DNA of 64,000 nt from Cordilura impudica (GCA_963682025.1 OY821521.1:172025665-172089664), one strand, 5' to 3'; shown: positions 22,048 to 33,650, numbered from the stretch's first letter. A program made the numbers and translations. Notes: generated by a model from the sequence alone, not told the origin.

Positions 22048-22060
22048 TTGAAATCGTACA
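22048..22060 (+). repeat. 13-bp target-site duplication, left
   Basis: TTGAAATCGTACA occurs here and again at 23275-23287, exactly bracketing the Jockey-type LINE fragment. A perfect 13-bp match is what target-primed reverse transcription leaves. Confidence 0.85.
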
Positions 22061-22985
22061 AAAAACATTCTACTGGGCTTATTCTCTTAGATGTCGAAAA
22101 GGCATTTGATACTATCTGGCACAATGGCCTTATCTATAAAATACTGAATTCTAACATGCCAAAATATTTATGCGAAATAATAACAGAATTTCTTGATGAG
22201 AGAAAATACATTGTAAGTGTTAATGGATCGTGTTCTTCACCGACAGCTACAACCGCAGGCCTACCGCAAGGTTCGGTACTTTCGCCATTGCTCTACTCTT
22301 TATACACATCTGACTTTTCTCCTCCTCCATATGTAGGCACAGCATACTATGCAGATGACACAGCCCTGATAACTTCAGGTAAAATCACCTCAGCTCTACT
22401 CAAGAAAATGGAAAAAGGGGTTAATAAGTTGCTACAAATATTTTCATAAATGGAAAATAAAAATTAACCCTGCTAAGACCCAAGCTATTATCTTTCCGTT
22501 CAACAAGTCCCCAAAACGATTACCAAATCGGAATTTGAAATTAGACAATGTCGAAATTCCCATCGTTAACGATGTTAAATACCTTGGTGTCCAGTTGGAT
22601 AAAAAATTGAAGTTCAAAAAACACATTGATGAAACCGCCAAGAAAGGTTCAAACGTTTTAAAAGCACTTTGGCCATTAATAAACTATCGTTCGTCCCTGA
22701 ACAAAAATCTCATTTTCAAAACTGTAATAAGACCTACATTAACTTTTGCTTGCCCTATATGGTACAAAGCCGCCAGAACACATAAAAACAATGCAAATAA
22801 TCCAAAATAAATCTCTTAAAGTAATTAATAACCTGCGTTGGAGGTATTCTACAGATCTTCTACATATTAGAAGTGGATTCAAAAAAATTCATGAATTCAT
22901 TTATAGGTCTAGCCAAAACTATTTTCACTCTAACACGCATTCTACTTACCCTCTGATAAGAGCATGTAGAGAATTCTCATTATAA
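22061..22985 (+). pseudogene. Jockey-type reverse transcriptase fragment
   Basis: The fragment starts in the palm: GLILLDVEKAFDTIWHNGLI, then AGLPQGSVLSPLLYSLYTSD and the catalytic YYADDTALIT (22345-22375). A stop at 22447-22449 and a frame change follow. KINPAKTQAIIFPFN and NDVKYLGVQLDKKLKFKKHI (from about 22565) continue the thumb, and LKVINNLRWRYSTDLLHI the C-terminus to 22985. The fingers and endonuclease are missing. It is non-functional. Confidence 0.82.
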
Positions 22986-23274
22986 ATATTTAGTAAAAAT
23001 CACCAAACTGAAAACTATATGTATAAAATTGTTTACAAAGTAAACCGTTTATATATACTGCTTTTCTAATAGTGTTTGAAATTTTATAGTTTTAGAATTA
23101 GATTTAGAATCAGATAAAGGTTTTCCCTAATTTCCTTTAAAATATCAAATATACACTATATAAAACATTATAAAGAATTTACTGATCTCATTTGTTGTAA
23201 TATATTGAATAATATCTCAAACTCTGTAAATATGTATAAATAAAATTAAATGAAATAAAGATGATATTTTGCAA
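22061..23274 (+). mobile_element. Jockey-clade LINE, 5'-truncated, with target duplication
   Basis: 1214 bp lie between perfect 13-bp direct repeats. It holds only the palm, thumb and tail of a Jockey-type element and a 3' non-coding part ending AAATGAAATAAAG plus GATGATATTTTGCAA. Extreme 5' truncation with a perfect duplication indicates retroposition rather than later deletion. Confidence 0.85.
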
Positions 23275-23287
23275 TTGAAATCGTACA
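23275..23287 (+). repeat. 13-bp target-site duplication, right
   Basis: TTGAAATCGTACA matches 22048-22060. It marks the 3' boundary of the Jockey-type LINE insertion. Confidence 0.85.
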
Positions 23288-23541
23288 TTTACCAGGATTA
23301 TCATCTTCACTTATCAGACTGCACTTAAATCAGATTGTTCTACTGGCTTGGCCAAATTACTTCTCAAAAAAGCTCAACTCAACTATTCTAATTATTGTGT
23401 TAACTGGTTTTTATTTCGGTTTAATGGAATTTTAATTTTACTTTTATTTTTAAAAACATATCAACCAAATTCAAAATATGATTTCAATAAAACTTTTAAA
23501 TATTTTTTAAATAAATTTAAAAATATCAATTAGTGGTACTG

Positions 23542-24170
23542 TATTCCGTTTCCTTGATATTTTGTTATTTTTTCGTATAATAGTGGCAACGCTTCAAAAA
23601 ATGTATTTTATTTTTATTTCCTCTTCTTCTTAATATACGATTTTTGGCATCTCCTCTTTAGTCTCTCCAGAAAACTTGAACAAGTTCGGGCGCGAAAATT
23701 GTTCTCCCTAATTAAATCGAAAAAAAATTATACGAAATAATGACGGAACTGTAATAAAAGTTAGTGAATAATATTCTCTGGTGTGCATTTAATAAAATGA
23801 AAGTGTTTAATTGTTTCAATCAATAAATGTCACGATTTAAATAGGGAAATAAATTGTTGTAAATTTCTTCGTTTGGTTTGATGTTTTTTTCGTGTATTTA
23901 TAATATGTTTGTGTGTGTGTGTGTTATATTTTTCCATCAGCTACATAAGAATAAGGTAGGAGAGAGAAATAAGATTAAAATACAACCCTGAGAAAGTAAA
24001 TTTCATAATGGTTTGTGTCATTACTAATTCAGTTGTTACATGGCACTGATCAATAGGGGGAGTTTTCAATATTAAATTTCATAATGTTTCTAATGACTTG
24101 GATCTTGGATTTCTTAAATCGAAATTTTGTAATTTAAATTTAAATAGATGGCGCAACAAAAAAAAAAAAC
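23542..24170 (-). repeat. Inverted-repeat right arm, Repeat F
   Basis: Reverse complement of 15880-16483, about 600 bp at moderate identity. The inner end is TATTCCGTTTCCTTGATA and the outer end GATGGCGCAACAAAAAA. A (TG)n stretch at about 23910-23925 is specific to this arm. Non-coding. Confidence 0.72.
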
Positions 24171-24235
24171 AAATTAAAAAAAATTATGCAAATGGCTAAA
24201 GAGTAGGAGTTTTCAATACTAAATTTTAAATAATT

Positions 24236-24615
24236 ATGCCCTATACCACTATGTGGTTTCGGTATAATGACATTGTGCTGCTGTTTGTAACTACCAAAAA
24301 TATTTGATCTATACTCATCTTTTCCGATCGACTCAGAATATTGCACAGATTTTTAAAAATTTGGTTTGTATACATTTTTTCAAAATATAAGTGACTTTAC
24401 CAAATATGGTCAGGATCGGTTCATTTTTCGACCTAGTCCCCATATAAATATAGTACCCAATATGAACTTTCTCATATCTGCAGCCAAAAAAAAAAAATTA
24501 ACAATGCCACTCAAATTTGGTTTATGCTTATTTTCTATATGGATTAGTTGGACCATGGTATAGAGTATCGTATAGTCGGTCTAGACGAACTATAATTTTC
24601 TTGCTTGTTTTTTTT
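24236..24615 (+). mobile_element. Repeat C copy 3, internally deleted
   Basis: It begins TGCCCTATACCACTATGTGG, reaches CCGATCGACTCAGAATA, then jumps to TTGCACAGATTTTTAAAAAT and ends CGGTCTAGACGAACTATAAT and CTTGCTTGTTTTT. About 420 bp, including the CCGTCCGTCTG core, are missing. It lies between Repeats F and E of the right arm. Confidence 0.75.
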
Positions 24616-24682
24616 TTTACTTTTAGTCCTGCTTCTTAATAAACTAAACCCATTTTATTCTTAATTGTAAAAATCGAAAAAC

Positions 24683-25200
24683 ATTAATTAAATAGTTCGA
24701 ATGTTTTTAAAATAAAACAAACTATTTTGGCGCATTTATATATACTTATATTAATTGCATTTCCTGTAAAAACTTCTCTTTCTCTAGGCTGTATTGATAT
24801 ATTACCATTTCTTTAAAATATTTTCCAAAAAAGTAATAACATATTCACAAAATTCCCGTCGTTTGGGTTTCGTTTATTAAATTAAAAAGTAAAAAAAATT
24901 AATATACAAAAATATGCAACACAAGTAAAAATTAGCTTAATTGAAAATAATTTATTTTATTTTCAATTAATTATATGGTTTTTATAGAAAATATAAAAAA
25001 AAATAATGAAAAAAATTAAAGAAACAAAAAAAAAAATATTATATACAAAAAATAATGATTTTTATAAAGATTTAAAAGAAATATGTTTTTAATATATAAA
25101 AATATAAAAATAGCAAAAAAAAAAAAAAGTTTTGAAAAATAAAAATAAATATCAAATACAATGAAAAAAATATAGCTTAATTAGCTTACTTCCAAATAAA
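24683..25200 (+). repeat. Inverted-repeat right arm, Repeat E
   Basis: It begins ATTAATTAAATAGTTCGAATG and contains AATTCCCGTCGTTTGGGTTT, the uninterrupted version of the site where Transib inserted in the left arm. The same block recurs in direct orientation at 31195-32100. Very AT-rich and non-coding. Confidence 0.75.
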
Positions 25201-25204
25201 TTAT

Positions 25205-25500
25205 TTTTCAATGGTGGGTGGTAGAGAAGAAGAAAGCATATAACTATTTCAAAAATTCTTAACTACACTGTGTTCTTAATCGGACAAGTTTCTGGCATTT
25301 CATTGTTTATATATGAAATTTTTCTACTTAGTGCGGCCGTGAGGTTTGAACCCTGAACCTTCAAATACACTCTTACTTGCAGTTTTTGGTCAGAGCTTTA
25401 ACACACTCACCTAAAGTCAGGCCTACGAGCAGTGTGGTTAGAGTCAGTTTTCATACCTACAGCTTTTACTTCGTATTAATTTCAGAAGATACCACTCTGT
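25205..25500 (-). mobile_element. Repeat A copy 2
   Basis: On the plus strand, TGGTGGGTGGTAGAGAAG, GTTTCTGGCATTTCA, GTGCGGCCGTGAGGTTTGAA and CACACTCACCTAAAGTCAGG give the family in reverse, with box B-like and box A-like motifs. The hammerhead is destroyed: GGACAAGTTTC replaces GGACCGGTTTC and the CTGATGA side is deleted. It extends to about CAGAAGATACCACTCTG. Confidence 0.72.
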
Positions 25501-25689
25501 CCAAACAAACAATCGTTATTTTTGAATTTTTTAATATTTTTGCATTTATACTTCTCATTTCCACTATTCTCAGTTTCGTAAGAGTTGCCATATGTGATGT
25601 ACGATTTGTATATACTACATATTGCACTTTTTACATATATTTGAGATGAGCTTTGAAGTGAAAATTTTTGTATGTTAGATTTGACGTCA

Positions 25690-26090
25690 TTTTTCAGACA
25701 TATTGCAATTAATACTGTAATTAATATGCAAATTTTAATTTTGTTTCAATAGTGCGTCGCAAAGAAGAAGAAGAAAGCATATATTTCAAAAATTCATAAC
25801 TACACTGTATTCTTAATCGGACCGGTTTCTGGCATTTCAGCGTTTTTTCATCAGCGATTTATTGAACATTGCGATAATTGTTATGTTATAATTGAATAGA
25901 TTGTTTCTATATGAAATTTTTCTACTTAGTGGGGCCGTGAGGTTTGAACCCTGAACCTTCACATACACTCTTACTTGCTTTTTTGGTCAGAGCTTTAACA
26001 CACTCACCTAAAGTCAGGCCTAAGAGCAGTGTGGTTAGAATCAGTTTTCAATTATTTTCAATTTATTTTATGACCTTTATTGAAAATATA
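25690..26090 (-). mobile_element. Repeat A copy 3
   Basis: The unit runs from CATTTTTCAGACATATTGC (its 3' tail in element orientation) to AGCAGTGTGGTTAGAATCAG. It holds the hammerhead motif at 25815-25859 and box B/box A-like motifs at about 25935-25950 and 26000-26015. It sits just upstream of a Repeat B copy, an arrangement repeated at 32100-32870. Confidence 0.75.
25815..25859 (-). ncRNA. Hammerhead-like motif in Repeat A copy 3 (expanded stem II)
   Basis: Reading the minus strand: AATCG, CTGATGA, then a stem II region enlarged by about four bases (AAAAAACGC...GCCA), GAAA, CCGG, TC and CGATT. Stem I and the core are intact but stem II pairing is reduced. Probably inactive. Confidence 0.4.
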
Positions 26091-26144
26091 AAAAATATTG
26101 TTAAAATCAAATTAAAAATTTTAAAACAGTAACATTAAAATATA

Positions 26145-26389
26145 ACTAGCAGATTCCAGCCCTCGAAATTCGAGTGCAAATTCTAGGATATTTTATTTTT
26201 TCATTAAATAAAGACCCTAAAGGTATGCTAATCAATTATAGCCAATTCGCAAATCAACACAAAAAACAAATCCATTTTTATTACAAACACATTAACAAAT
26301 TTAATAAACACATACATAGCATTGTTTAATTTTATGTACGTGTTAGCAGCAACTTTAAATGCAATTTACTCAAAATAAAGGAAAAAATT
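26145..26389 (+). mobile_element. Repeat B copy e, 3'-truncated
   Basis: It starts ACTAGCAGATTCCAGCC with CTCGAAATTCGAG and follows the family to CTCAAAATAAAGGAAAAAATT. The last 130 bp are absent; the tail of the antisense I-type LINE begins there. The missing end is not found on the other side of that LINE. Confidence 0.78.
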
Positions 26390-29300
26390 AATTTATTTAT
26401 TTATTTATTTTTATTTATTAAAAGTAAAGTAAATTTACAAATTAATAGTAGAGGGTTTAGGAACTGGCTACAGAGGCCTTCGTCCTTACTTAAAATATTT
26501 ACATTTTAAATTTATTTACATTTTAGAGTTAAAAATTAAAGGTTTTATATATTTTTTAATAATTTGATGGGTAGGTGTTGTTTAATGGAACTAAAATCTA
26601 AGGTTTTAACTGATTCCAGCAGGTTTTTTGAAAGGGCTACGTTGTTGTAGCAAGTGAGTAGATGTGGCATTGTTAGTAAGCTGTTGCATTTTGGGCATAA
26701 AGGCGGATTTTCCTTCTTTAGGTGGTATTGGTGGGTTAGCTTGCTGTGTCCTAATCGTAAACGAGTTAAGATTTTTTGTTGATATTTAGGTGTTTTCGGT
26801 GAGTATATAATTTTTTTATATGTTGGGTTAATATTTTTATAATAAATATTGGGAGATCGGGTTATTGATTCCTGGTTTTTTTCGTGTATTTGCTTTTTTA
26901 TATATCTTTTTATGTCTTTTTTTGGTGTAGTTATTGTAAGTAATTGTTGGAGATAATACTGTTTCTTTGGCATATTTATCAGCAATTTCATTTCCTTGGA
27001 TGCCTATGTGGCCTGGAGTATATAACAATTTGATGTTGTTTTGTCGTAAAAGTAGTTCTCGAATATTGGAAATTAATGGATCAGCGTTGTTTATATTTTT
27101 TATCGCTTTTATTGACGATAGACTGTCGGAACATATAATCAGTTTTTCTCTAGGTGGTTTTGATTTTATGGCTTCTTCTATAGCAGTGATTTCAGATGTA
27201 AAAATAGATGTGTAGTGTGGAACTAACCCTTTTTTATTAGGGATCCGTTACCCGTTGCTATAGCAAATCCATTACCTGATTCTGACTTTGATCCATCACA
27301 GTACCAGAAAATCCATTTTTTTTGTGTCCATTCGTTGTAAATTTGAAGATGATGTTGTTTTAATATATCTGCGCTGCTATGATTTTTTGGAGGCATCTCT
27401 GATTCTATAAAAAATTCAGAAATGTCTGCCCATGTGGGGTGAGTAGCTCGGAAAGATGTTGGTGTGTTTAAGTCGATTGCAAAATCTGTGGCAGAGTCTT
27501 GAATTGATGCGACCGTTGTTTTGATTTTCGGTTTTCTTTTAAGTTTGTTGTAAGCTTTTGTATCTTTAAAGATGATATTAGATCTATTTTGAGACGATTT
27601 AATAATTTGATTACAAAGGAGCTTTGTATATCTATCTTCGATTGTGGGTAAGTCGAATTCATGAAGAATATTTTTAATTGGTGTAGTGTAGAAAGCTTGT
27701 GTGATTGTACGAAGCGCAGAGGGATAATATTTTTTAACAGGTAAAAGGTTTGATTTAGCTGTTTTACCGTATATTATTAGGCCATAGTCAATTTTACTAA
27801 GGATAACAGATTTTAGGATGTGTACAAGTGTGGTAATATGGCTTTGGCTTGAGGATCCGTTTATAAACTTTAAGACATTTAAACGCTTGGATAGGTCTGA
27901 ACAGAGTTGTTTTATATGGTCGTTCCAATTAAATCTTTTATTAAATATAAGTCCAAGAATTTTGAGTGCGGAGACGTTTTCGAAGTAATCATTGTTAATT
28001 TTAAAAGTTGGTGAAGTGCAATTGTGTTTGCGACACACATGTAGGTGTTTGGATTTTGCTTTGGATATAGATGCCCCTGAAACTGAACACCAATTATTTA
28101 AATCGGTTATCAAATTATCAAGTTTATTTATGCATTTCCATTGTGTCGGTCACTTTTGAAAATATATAGAAATCGTCGGCGTATATACAATAAGAAAAGT
28201 TATTGTGTTTGGACATTATGTGATTGATTTTCTCAAAAGCTATAAGGAACAATACCACTGACAGGGGAGATCCTTGTGGGATACCATTCTCGACTTTTGT
28301 AACTGTTGATTTGAAGCCATTGTTCTTAACAGTAAAAGTTCTGTTTGTGAGAAAGGACTTTACGTACCGATACATTTTTTCACCAATATTCACTCCTTAA
28401 GCTGATTTAATACCGAATGGATACCAACTTTGTCAAAAGCCTTTTCGAAATCTATACTATGTATAGAACAGTGGTTTCGAGTGGATAACCATTTTGCTAG
28501 GTTATACTCTAGGTGTATTAAGGTGTCTGTTGTACTGCTATTTGGTTTAAATGCTGTTTGTTTTATGTCGATAAGTTTGTTTTGGAAAATAAACCAGGAC
28601 AACCTTTTTGCAACCATTTTTTCTAGGGTTTTACTTACGCATGAAATTAAAGATATCGGGCGGTACGAGTCAAGTTCGTCTTTATTTTTATTTGGCTTTG
28701 GAATGCAAATGACATCTGTTTTTTTTCCAAATATGTGGTATAATTCCATTTAGAAAAATGTTATTAAATAATTTTAATAAACGAGATTTAAAGTTATCTG
28801 ATGAATTTTTGATCATTGAGTAAAATATTTTATCGGTGCCTGGGCTATTGTCTTTGGTATTTTTTGTAATAAGATCAAACTCGAATGTTGTAAATTCTTT
28901 TTCCAATTCCCTTGCTGATTTGCATAGTTTTTTAGGTTTATATTCGGAATTAATTAAAAGATTTTCGCAGTTTAAATATTGTGTTTGAAAGTTGGAGTTT
29001 GCTGATGTGGTGGAGAATTTTTTTGCAAGTAGGTTAATTAATTCATTTGTTTCGGTTGTGATTGACCCATCGGATTTTTTCATTGCACGAATGTTCCGTA
29101 TATTAGAGGGTTTATCAGAGAAAGCTCTGACCGTTTGCCATATCTGCTGATGTTGTGGGCGATATATTTGAAGTAAAATCCATGTATGCTTGGGATTTGG
29201 CTTCTTTTATTTTTTTTCCTAAATATAGCATTGAGTTTTCTAAATTGAATAATATTGGGTAAGAGTGGCTTTGATTTAATTTCTTTCCAGAGTGACATCT

Positions 29301-29710
29301 TTTTTTTTCTAAGCTCGTTAAGATCTTTATTCCACCAAAAAGTGTTGTGAGTTTTTTTTATGGGGACGACTAACGGGAATAGTACCATTAGCTGAGGATA
29401 GCAAAGATTTTGTAATTAAAGCTGCTTCTTTATTAATGTTGCAAGTTTCCACTCTTTTGGATGATTACTGATCTAATTTTTTTGAAAATAGAAGCCAGTT
29501 GGCTCTTTTTGTGATAAATTTTGGGGTAAATTATTGGTTATGGTCACTACCATGTTGGTCATCTTCAACTTTCCATGAGAGTTTGGTTGAAAGATTTTGG
29601 CTGCAAAAAGAAATATCAACTACTGTAAAAGTATGATGTGTGGAAAAATGAGTAGATTCCCCGGTATTGAGAACAAAGAGGTTATTGTTGTTAATGAAGT
29701 TTTCGATGAG
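26390..29710 (-). mobile_element. I-clade LINE copy 2, antisense, decayed
   Basis: On the minus strand it comprises the end of an apurinic endonuclease, reverse transcriptase, RNase H and a C-terminal zinc motif. The 3' tail is an (ATAA)n-like run at 26390-26420. The 5' end stops inside the endonuclease at about 29710, where Repeat D copy 2 begins. Protein motifs differ from I copy 1, so it is a separate insertion of a related element. Confidence 0.82.
26545..29700 (-). pseudogene. I-type LINE ORF2 relic (EN, RT, RNase H)
   Basis: In order on the minus strand: endonuclease end with STHFSTHHTFTVVDISFC and EDDQHGSDH (29700-29560), linker HNTFWWNKDLNELRKKKMSL (about 29340), RT fingers SPGTDKIFYSMIKNS and YRPISLISCVSKTLEKMVAK, palm SIHSIDFEKAFDKVGIHS, GIPQGSPLSVVLFL and the catalytic YCIYADDFYIF (about 28180). 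The thumb is in 28113-27223 (SALKILGLIFNKRFNWNDHI), with IFWYCDGSKS opening RNase H. RNase H continues with LIICSDSLSSIKAI and YTPGHIGIQGNEIADKYA. RLRLGHSKLTHQYHLKKENP and CPKCNS end the protein. At least five frame changes and some stops make it inactive. Confidence 0.83.
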
Positions 29711-31182
29711 CGGAATAATAGTTCTATATAACTATGTAAAACTGTTTTGAAAGCAAAAAACTCATTGATGAACTCGGTAACTCTATTTTATAAAGACAAC
29801 AAAAAGTTAACATGCCAAACTTATGTTCATATTTGTAAAAGAATAATGAAAAAACATATGAAATAAAAGACCAGCTCGTTTATACTCTTAACATTGTTCT
29901 GTATGATATCTAGTTGAAAATATTGACATTCATGTTAAAATAGAAGTAGCTATTGCAAGGCTAATTAGAACAAAAATTGTGGCGCCATCTACTGCGGCAT
30001 AGTCAAGCTGAGCAAAATGAAGTTACACTCTGTTAAAGCAAAAGAAATGTATTTTCCCCACAACAAAATATTGCAGAAAATTATGTAAATAAAATAATAT
30101 ACCGATTTATTTCTAACATGCAGTTGTTATGGATATATGTACATATATAGAATATATGTATATTATTTGTATTATTTAATATGTGTATGTATGTATGTAT
30201 ATGTAAATATTACACACAAAAAATACAACATCGAACGTTATTTTTGTGCTTTTCTCTTTAAATAAATTAATACTTTAAATTTTTTTTGCTAAATTTACAT
30301 TGTTTTTTTTAATAACAACTAGGTATTTTAGCATTATTTGCTTTAGATGTTGCTGAATTTTTACTCCCTTTATATTATCTCGTAGTGTCTGCTTGTCGAA
30401 AAAATTTTGGATCGATTTTAACCCCTTTCCCGTAACCCATTCGATCTGAAATTTTGCAGGCAGGCTCGTGGTATTAACAGAAATGATTTAACAAATTTTT
30501 TTAGTGATGCCAAAACAATGGAAACTTTTAAATTTTTCTACCAGAGTTAAAAAAAAAATTTACAAATTGTTAGTTTTTATTATACTATTACCACAACGAC
30601 CACAAAACCAACAAGTCCAGCTATCACAACAACACAACATTTAGAATAACAACAAGAACAATATAGAAACATCATATTTTTAATTTTTAATTTTTTTTTT
30701 ACTTTTTCAGAGATTTCCCTGGACCTGTTCCACCGATTTTAATGATTTCTGAAATAGAAATCTTCCCATGAATTTGTTGAATCATTCTAATTAAAAATTA
30801 GCACTGTAGCTGCACTATGGAGGGCGTGATCGTGACAAGAACAACATAGAAAATTATATTTTTTCAAGACTTTTTTTAGTTCTTCATTCAAATCTCGGGC
30901 CCTAATCGGCCGATTTGGACGATTTTAAATAGCAAACTTTTCAGGATGTTAGTGAATCATTTTTTATATCAACGAGCACCCTAGCTGCCCGATTGATGCC
31001 GTCATCGTGATTTCCACAGACGGACAGACGGACAGACGGACAGACGGACATCGCTATATCAACTCCGGTTGTTATAAGGATCACAAATATATATATTTTA
31101 TGGGGTCCAAATTTTTTTTTCTAATTATTACAAACGGAATGACAAACTTATATATACCCTCTGCACACTGGAGTGGAGGGTA
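29711..31182 (+). mobile_element. Repeat D copy 2, 5'-truncated
   Basis: It corresponds to D1 from AATAATAGTTCTATATAAC (D1 about 5770) to the end GGAGTGGAGGGTA. It lacks all three D1 insertions and therefore shows their empty sites, for example CATTTAGAATAAC at 30640 for the MITE. The core contains a (CAGACGGA)n run at 31017-31047. Without the 5' half it is presumably immobile. Confidence 0.82.
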
Positions 31183-31194
31183 TAAAAATGATTA

Positions 31195-32100
31195 TTAATT
31201 AAATAGTTCGAATGTTTTTAAAATAAAACAAATTATTTTGGCGCATTTGTATATAATTATATAAATTGCATTTCCTGTAAAAACTTCTCTTTCTCTTGGC
31301 TGTATTGATATTTCACCAATTCTTTAAAATATTTTCCAAAAAAGTAATAACACGTCATTCACAAAATTCCCGTCGTTTGGGTTTCGTTTATTAAATTAAA
31401 AAGTAAAAAAAAATAATATACGGAAATATGCAACACAATTAAAAATTAGCTTAATTGAAAATAATTTATTTTATTTTCAATTAATTATATTTTTTTTATT
31501 GAAAATATAAAATATTATATACAAAAAAAAAATGATTTTTGTAAGGGACTAAGGGAAGCGCTTGGTAAAAGTGGGAAAATGCATGCTAAATTATGGGAAA
31601 ATGCCTGTTAAGTCCATAGGAAATGCATGCCAAATGATAAAAATGCATGTCAAAAACGGTAAAATGTTTGGTAAATTTGGGCAAATTTATGGGAAAATGC
31701 ATGCTAAAAATGGGAATTTTTCTGTTAAAAATGAGAAAAATTTGCATGCTGAATGTAGGGAAATAGCATGCTAAATGTAAGGAAATTACATGCTGAATTA
31801 AGAAAAATGATTTTCAAAGCTGCAAATAAGAGAAAACTTTCGAAAAAACAAAAACATGCACAAGACATGCTTTTTACCATTTAGCATGCTTTTCCTGTAG
31901 ACATAACAGGCATTTTCCCATTTCTGTACAGCAAAACCAATTCTCTCTTTTTATAAAGATATTAAAAGAAATATGTTTTAATATATAAAAATATAAAAAA
32001 ACAGCAAAAAAAAGTTTTGAAAAATAAAAATAAAAATAAATATCAAATACAATGAAAAAAAATATAGCTTAATTAGCTTAATTACAAATAAATTATTTTT
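31195..32100 (+). repeat. Repeat E copy 3, with internal insertion
   Basis: It matches 24683-25200 in direct orientation from ATTAATTAAATAGTTCGAATG onward, including CCCGTCGTTTGGGTTT. It is interrupted at about 31543-31945 by a tandem/inverted repeat block. Repeat A copy 4 and Repeat B copy f follow, as in the 24.7-26.4 kb block. Confidence 0.75.
31543..31945. repeat. GGGAAAATGCATGCTAAA minisatellite insert
   Basis: Variants of GGGAAAATGCATGCTAAA recur about ten times in direct orientation (31565-31795). At 31868-31925 the reversed words TTTAGCATGCTTTTCC and ACAGGCATTTTCCCAT appear, so the block can fold back. The insert is absent from Repeat E at 25060. No open frame deserves annotation. 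Confidence 0.65.
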
Positions 32101-32490
32101 CAATGGTGGGTGGTAGAGAAGAAGAAGGCATATATTTCAAAATTCATTACTACAATGTATTCTTAATCGGACCGGTTTCTGGCATTTCAGCCTTCATCAG
32201 CGATTTATTGAACATTGTGATAATTGTTATCTTATAATTGAATAGATTGTTTCTATATGAAATTTTTCTACTTAGTGAGGCCGTGAGGTTTGAAACCTGA
32301 ACCTTCACATACATTCGTAATTGCACTTTTTGGTCAGAGCTTTAATACACTTACCTAAAGTCAGGCCTAAGAGCAGTGTGGTTAGAATCAGTTTTCAATT
32401 ATTTTCAATTTATTTTATGACCTTTATTGAAAATATAAAAAATATTGTTAAAATCAAATTAAAAATTTTAAAACAGTAACATTAAAATAT
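32100..32490 (-). mobile_element. Repeat A copy 4
   Basis: Reverse orientation, from ATGGTGGGTGGTAGAGAAG to GCAGTGTGGTTAGAATCAG, followed by the same flank as copy 3 (TTATGACCTTTATTGAAAAT). It contains the best-preserved antisense hammerhead (32165-32205) and box A/B-like motifs. Confidence 0.78.
32165..32205 (-). ncRNA. Candidate hammerhead ribozyme in Repeat A copy 4
   Basis: Minus strand: stem I AATCG/CGATT (5 bp), CTGATGA, stem II GGC/GCC around loop TGAAAT, GAAA, CCGG and TC. It is identical to copy 1 except for one loop base, so both stems and every core base are conserved between the two copies. Confidence 0.55.
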
Positions 32491-32491
32491 A

Positions 32492-32872
32492 ACTAGCAGA
32501 TTCCATCCCTCGAAATTCGAGTGCAAATGCTAGGAAATTTTATTTTTTCATTAAATAAATACCCTAAAGGTATGCTAATCAATTATAGCCAATTCATAAA
32601 TCAACACAAAAAATCAAACTCATTTTTATTACAAACACATTAGCAAATTTAATAAGCACATGCATAGCATTGTTTAATTTAATGTATGTGTTAGTAGCAA
32701 CTTCAAATGCAATTTACTCCATATAAAGGAAAAATTAAAAAAATCTGTAAATCTGCAAAACGGCTAAAAAGAAATACCTTTCAAATAATATACGTTTGGT
32801 CAAAATCGGGATAAAACGGTAGAACAAAATATCGGTCACAAGAAATCGCCTGGCCTGTTAATATTATAGATA
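32492..32872 (+). mobile_element. Repeat B copy f (full length)
   Basis: It starts ACTAGCAGATTCCATCCC and ends GGCCTGTTAATATTATAGAT, 381 bp. Preceded by the same 100 bp as copy e, so both belong to one duplicated block. Confidence 0.82.
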
Positions 32873-32976
32873 TGAAGAAACTAATGTTCTTAGAAAAAAA
32901 TTAAAAAATATATATTTTAAAATTTATAAAAAAAAATTTGAAAAAAAATTTTTTTTGGAAAAAAAAAATATATTAA

Positions 32977-33650
32977 AATAAGTAAGAAAATTATAGTCGG
33001 TCTATACGATACCCTATACCACGCGTTTAGGTGCAACTAATTAGATATAGAAAGAAAGCATAAACCAAATTTGAGTGGCTTTGTTATTAATATTTTTTGG
33101 CTGCAGATATGAAAAAGTTCATATCGGGTGCCATATATATATATGGCGACTATGTCGAAAAATGGACCGACACTGACTATATTTGGCAAAGTCACTTATA
33201 TTTTTAAAAAATATATACAAACCAAATTTGAGAAAAATCTGTGCAAAATTTTTGTTTTTTTATAGATTTTAGTGAAGATCGGGAAGCAGCTCTATATGGG
33301 GCCTATGAATAAGAATTGTCATATAGGGATTATTTTTGGACTACTGATTAATGGATATAATAAACACATAAAACCCCAATTTGACTGAGATCTATATGAT
33401 AATTTGGATATTGTGGCAACTTATGTCGATTTCATAGGGGTCATTTGCATGGGGATTAGGTCTGAACATGAACCGATTTCCACCAATTTCAATAACGTTC
33501 AGCCTATGTCCGATAAACGCTTATATACAAAATTCCATCAAAATATATTCATATTTGTGACCTGTAGTTTGATTACAAGGACACACAGACGGACGGACAT
33601 CGCTGAGTCGACTCAAAAAGTGATTCTGAGTGATTTGAAATTTTTTTGAG
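32977..33650 (-). mobile_element. Repeat C copy 4
   Basis: In plus-strand order: AAATAAGTAAGAAAATTATAG, CTATACCACGCGTTTAGG, GGCTGCAGATATGAAAAAG, AGACGGACGGACATCGC, ending near AGTGATTCTGAGTGATTTG. The hairpin is shortened (CGGTCTATACG) and the outer TATAGGGTATAA end is missing. Confidence 0.75.

Noticed and set aside
31007..31198. 63-codon frame over the CAGACGGA run in D2
   Set aside because: It translates a microsatellite in the DINE-like core and is not conserved in D1 or D3.
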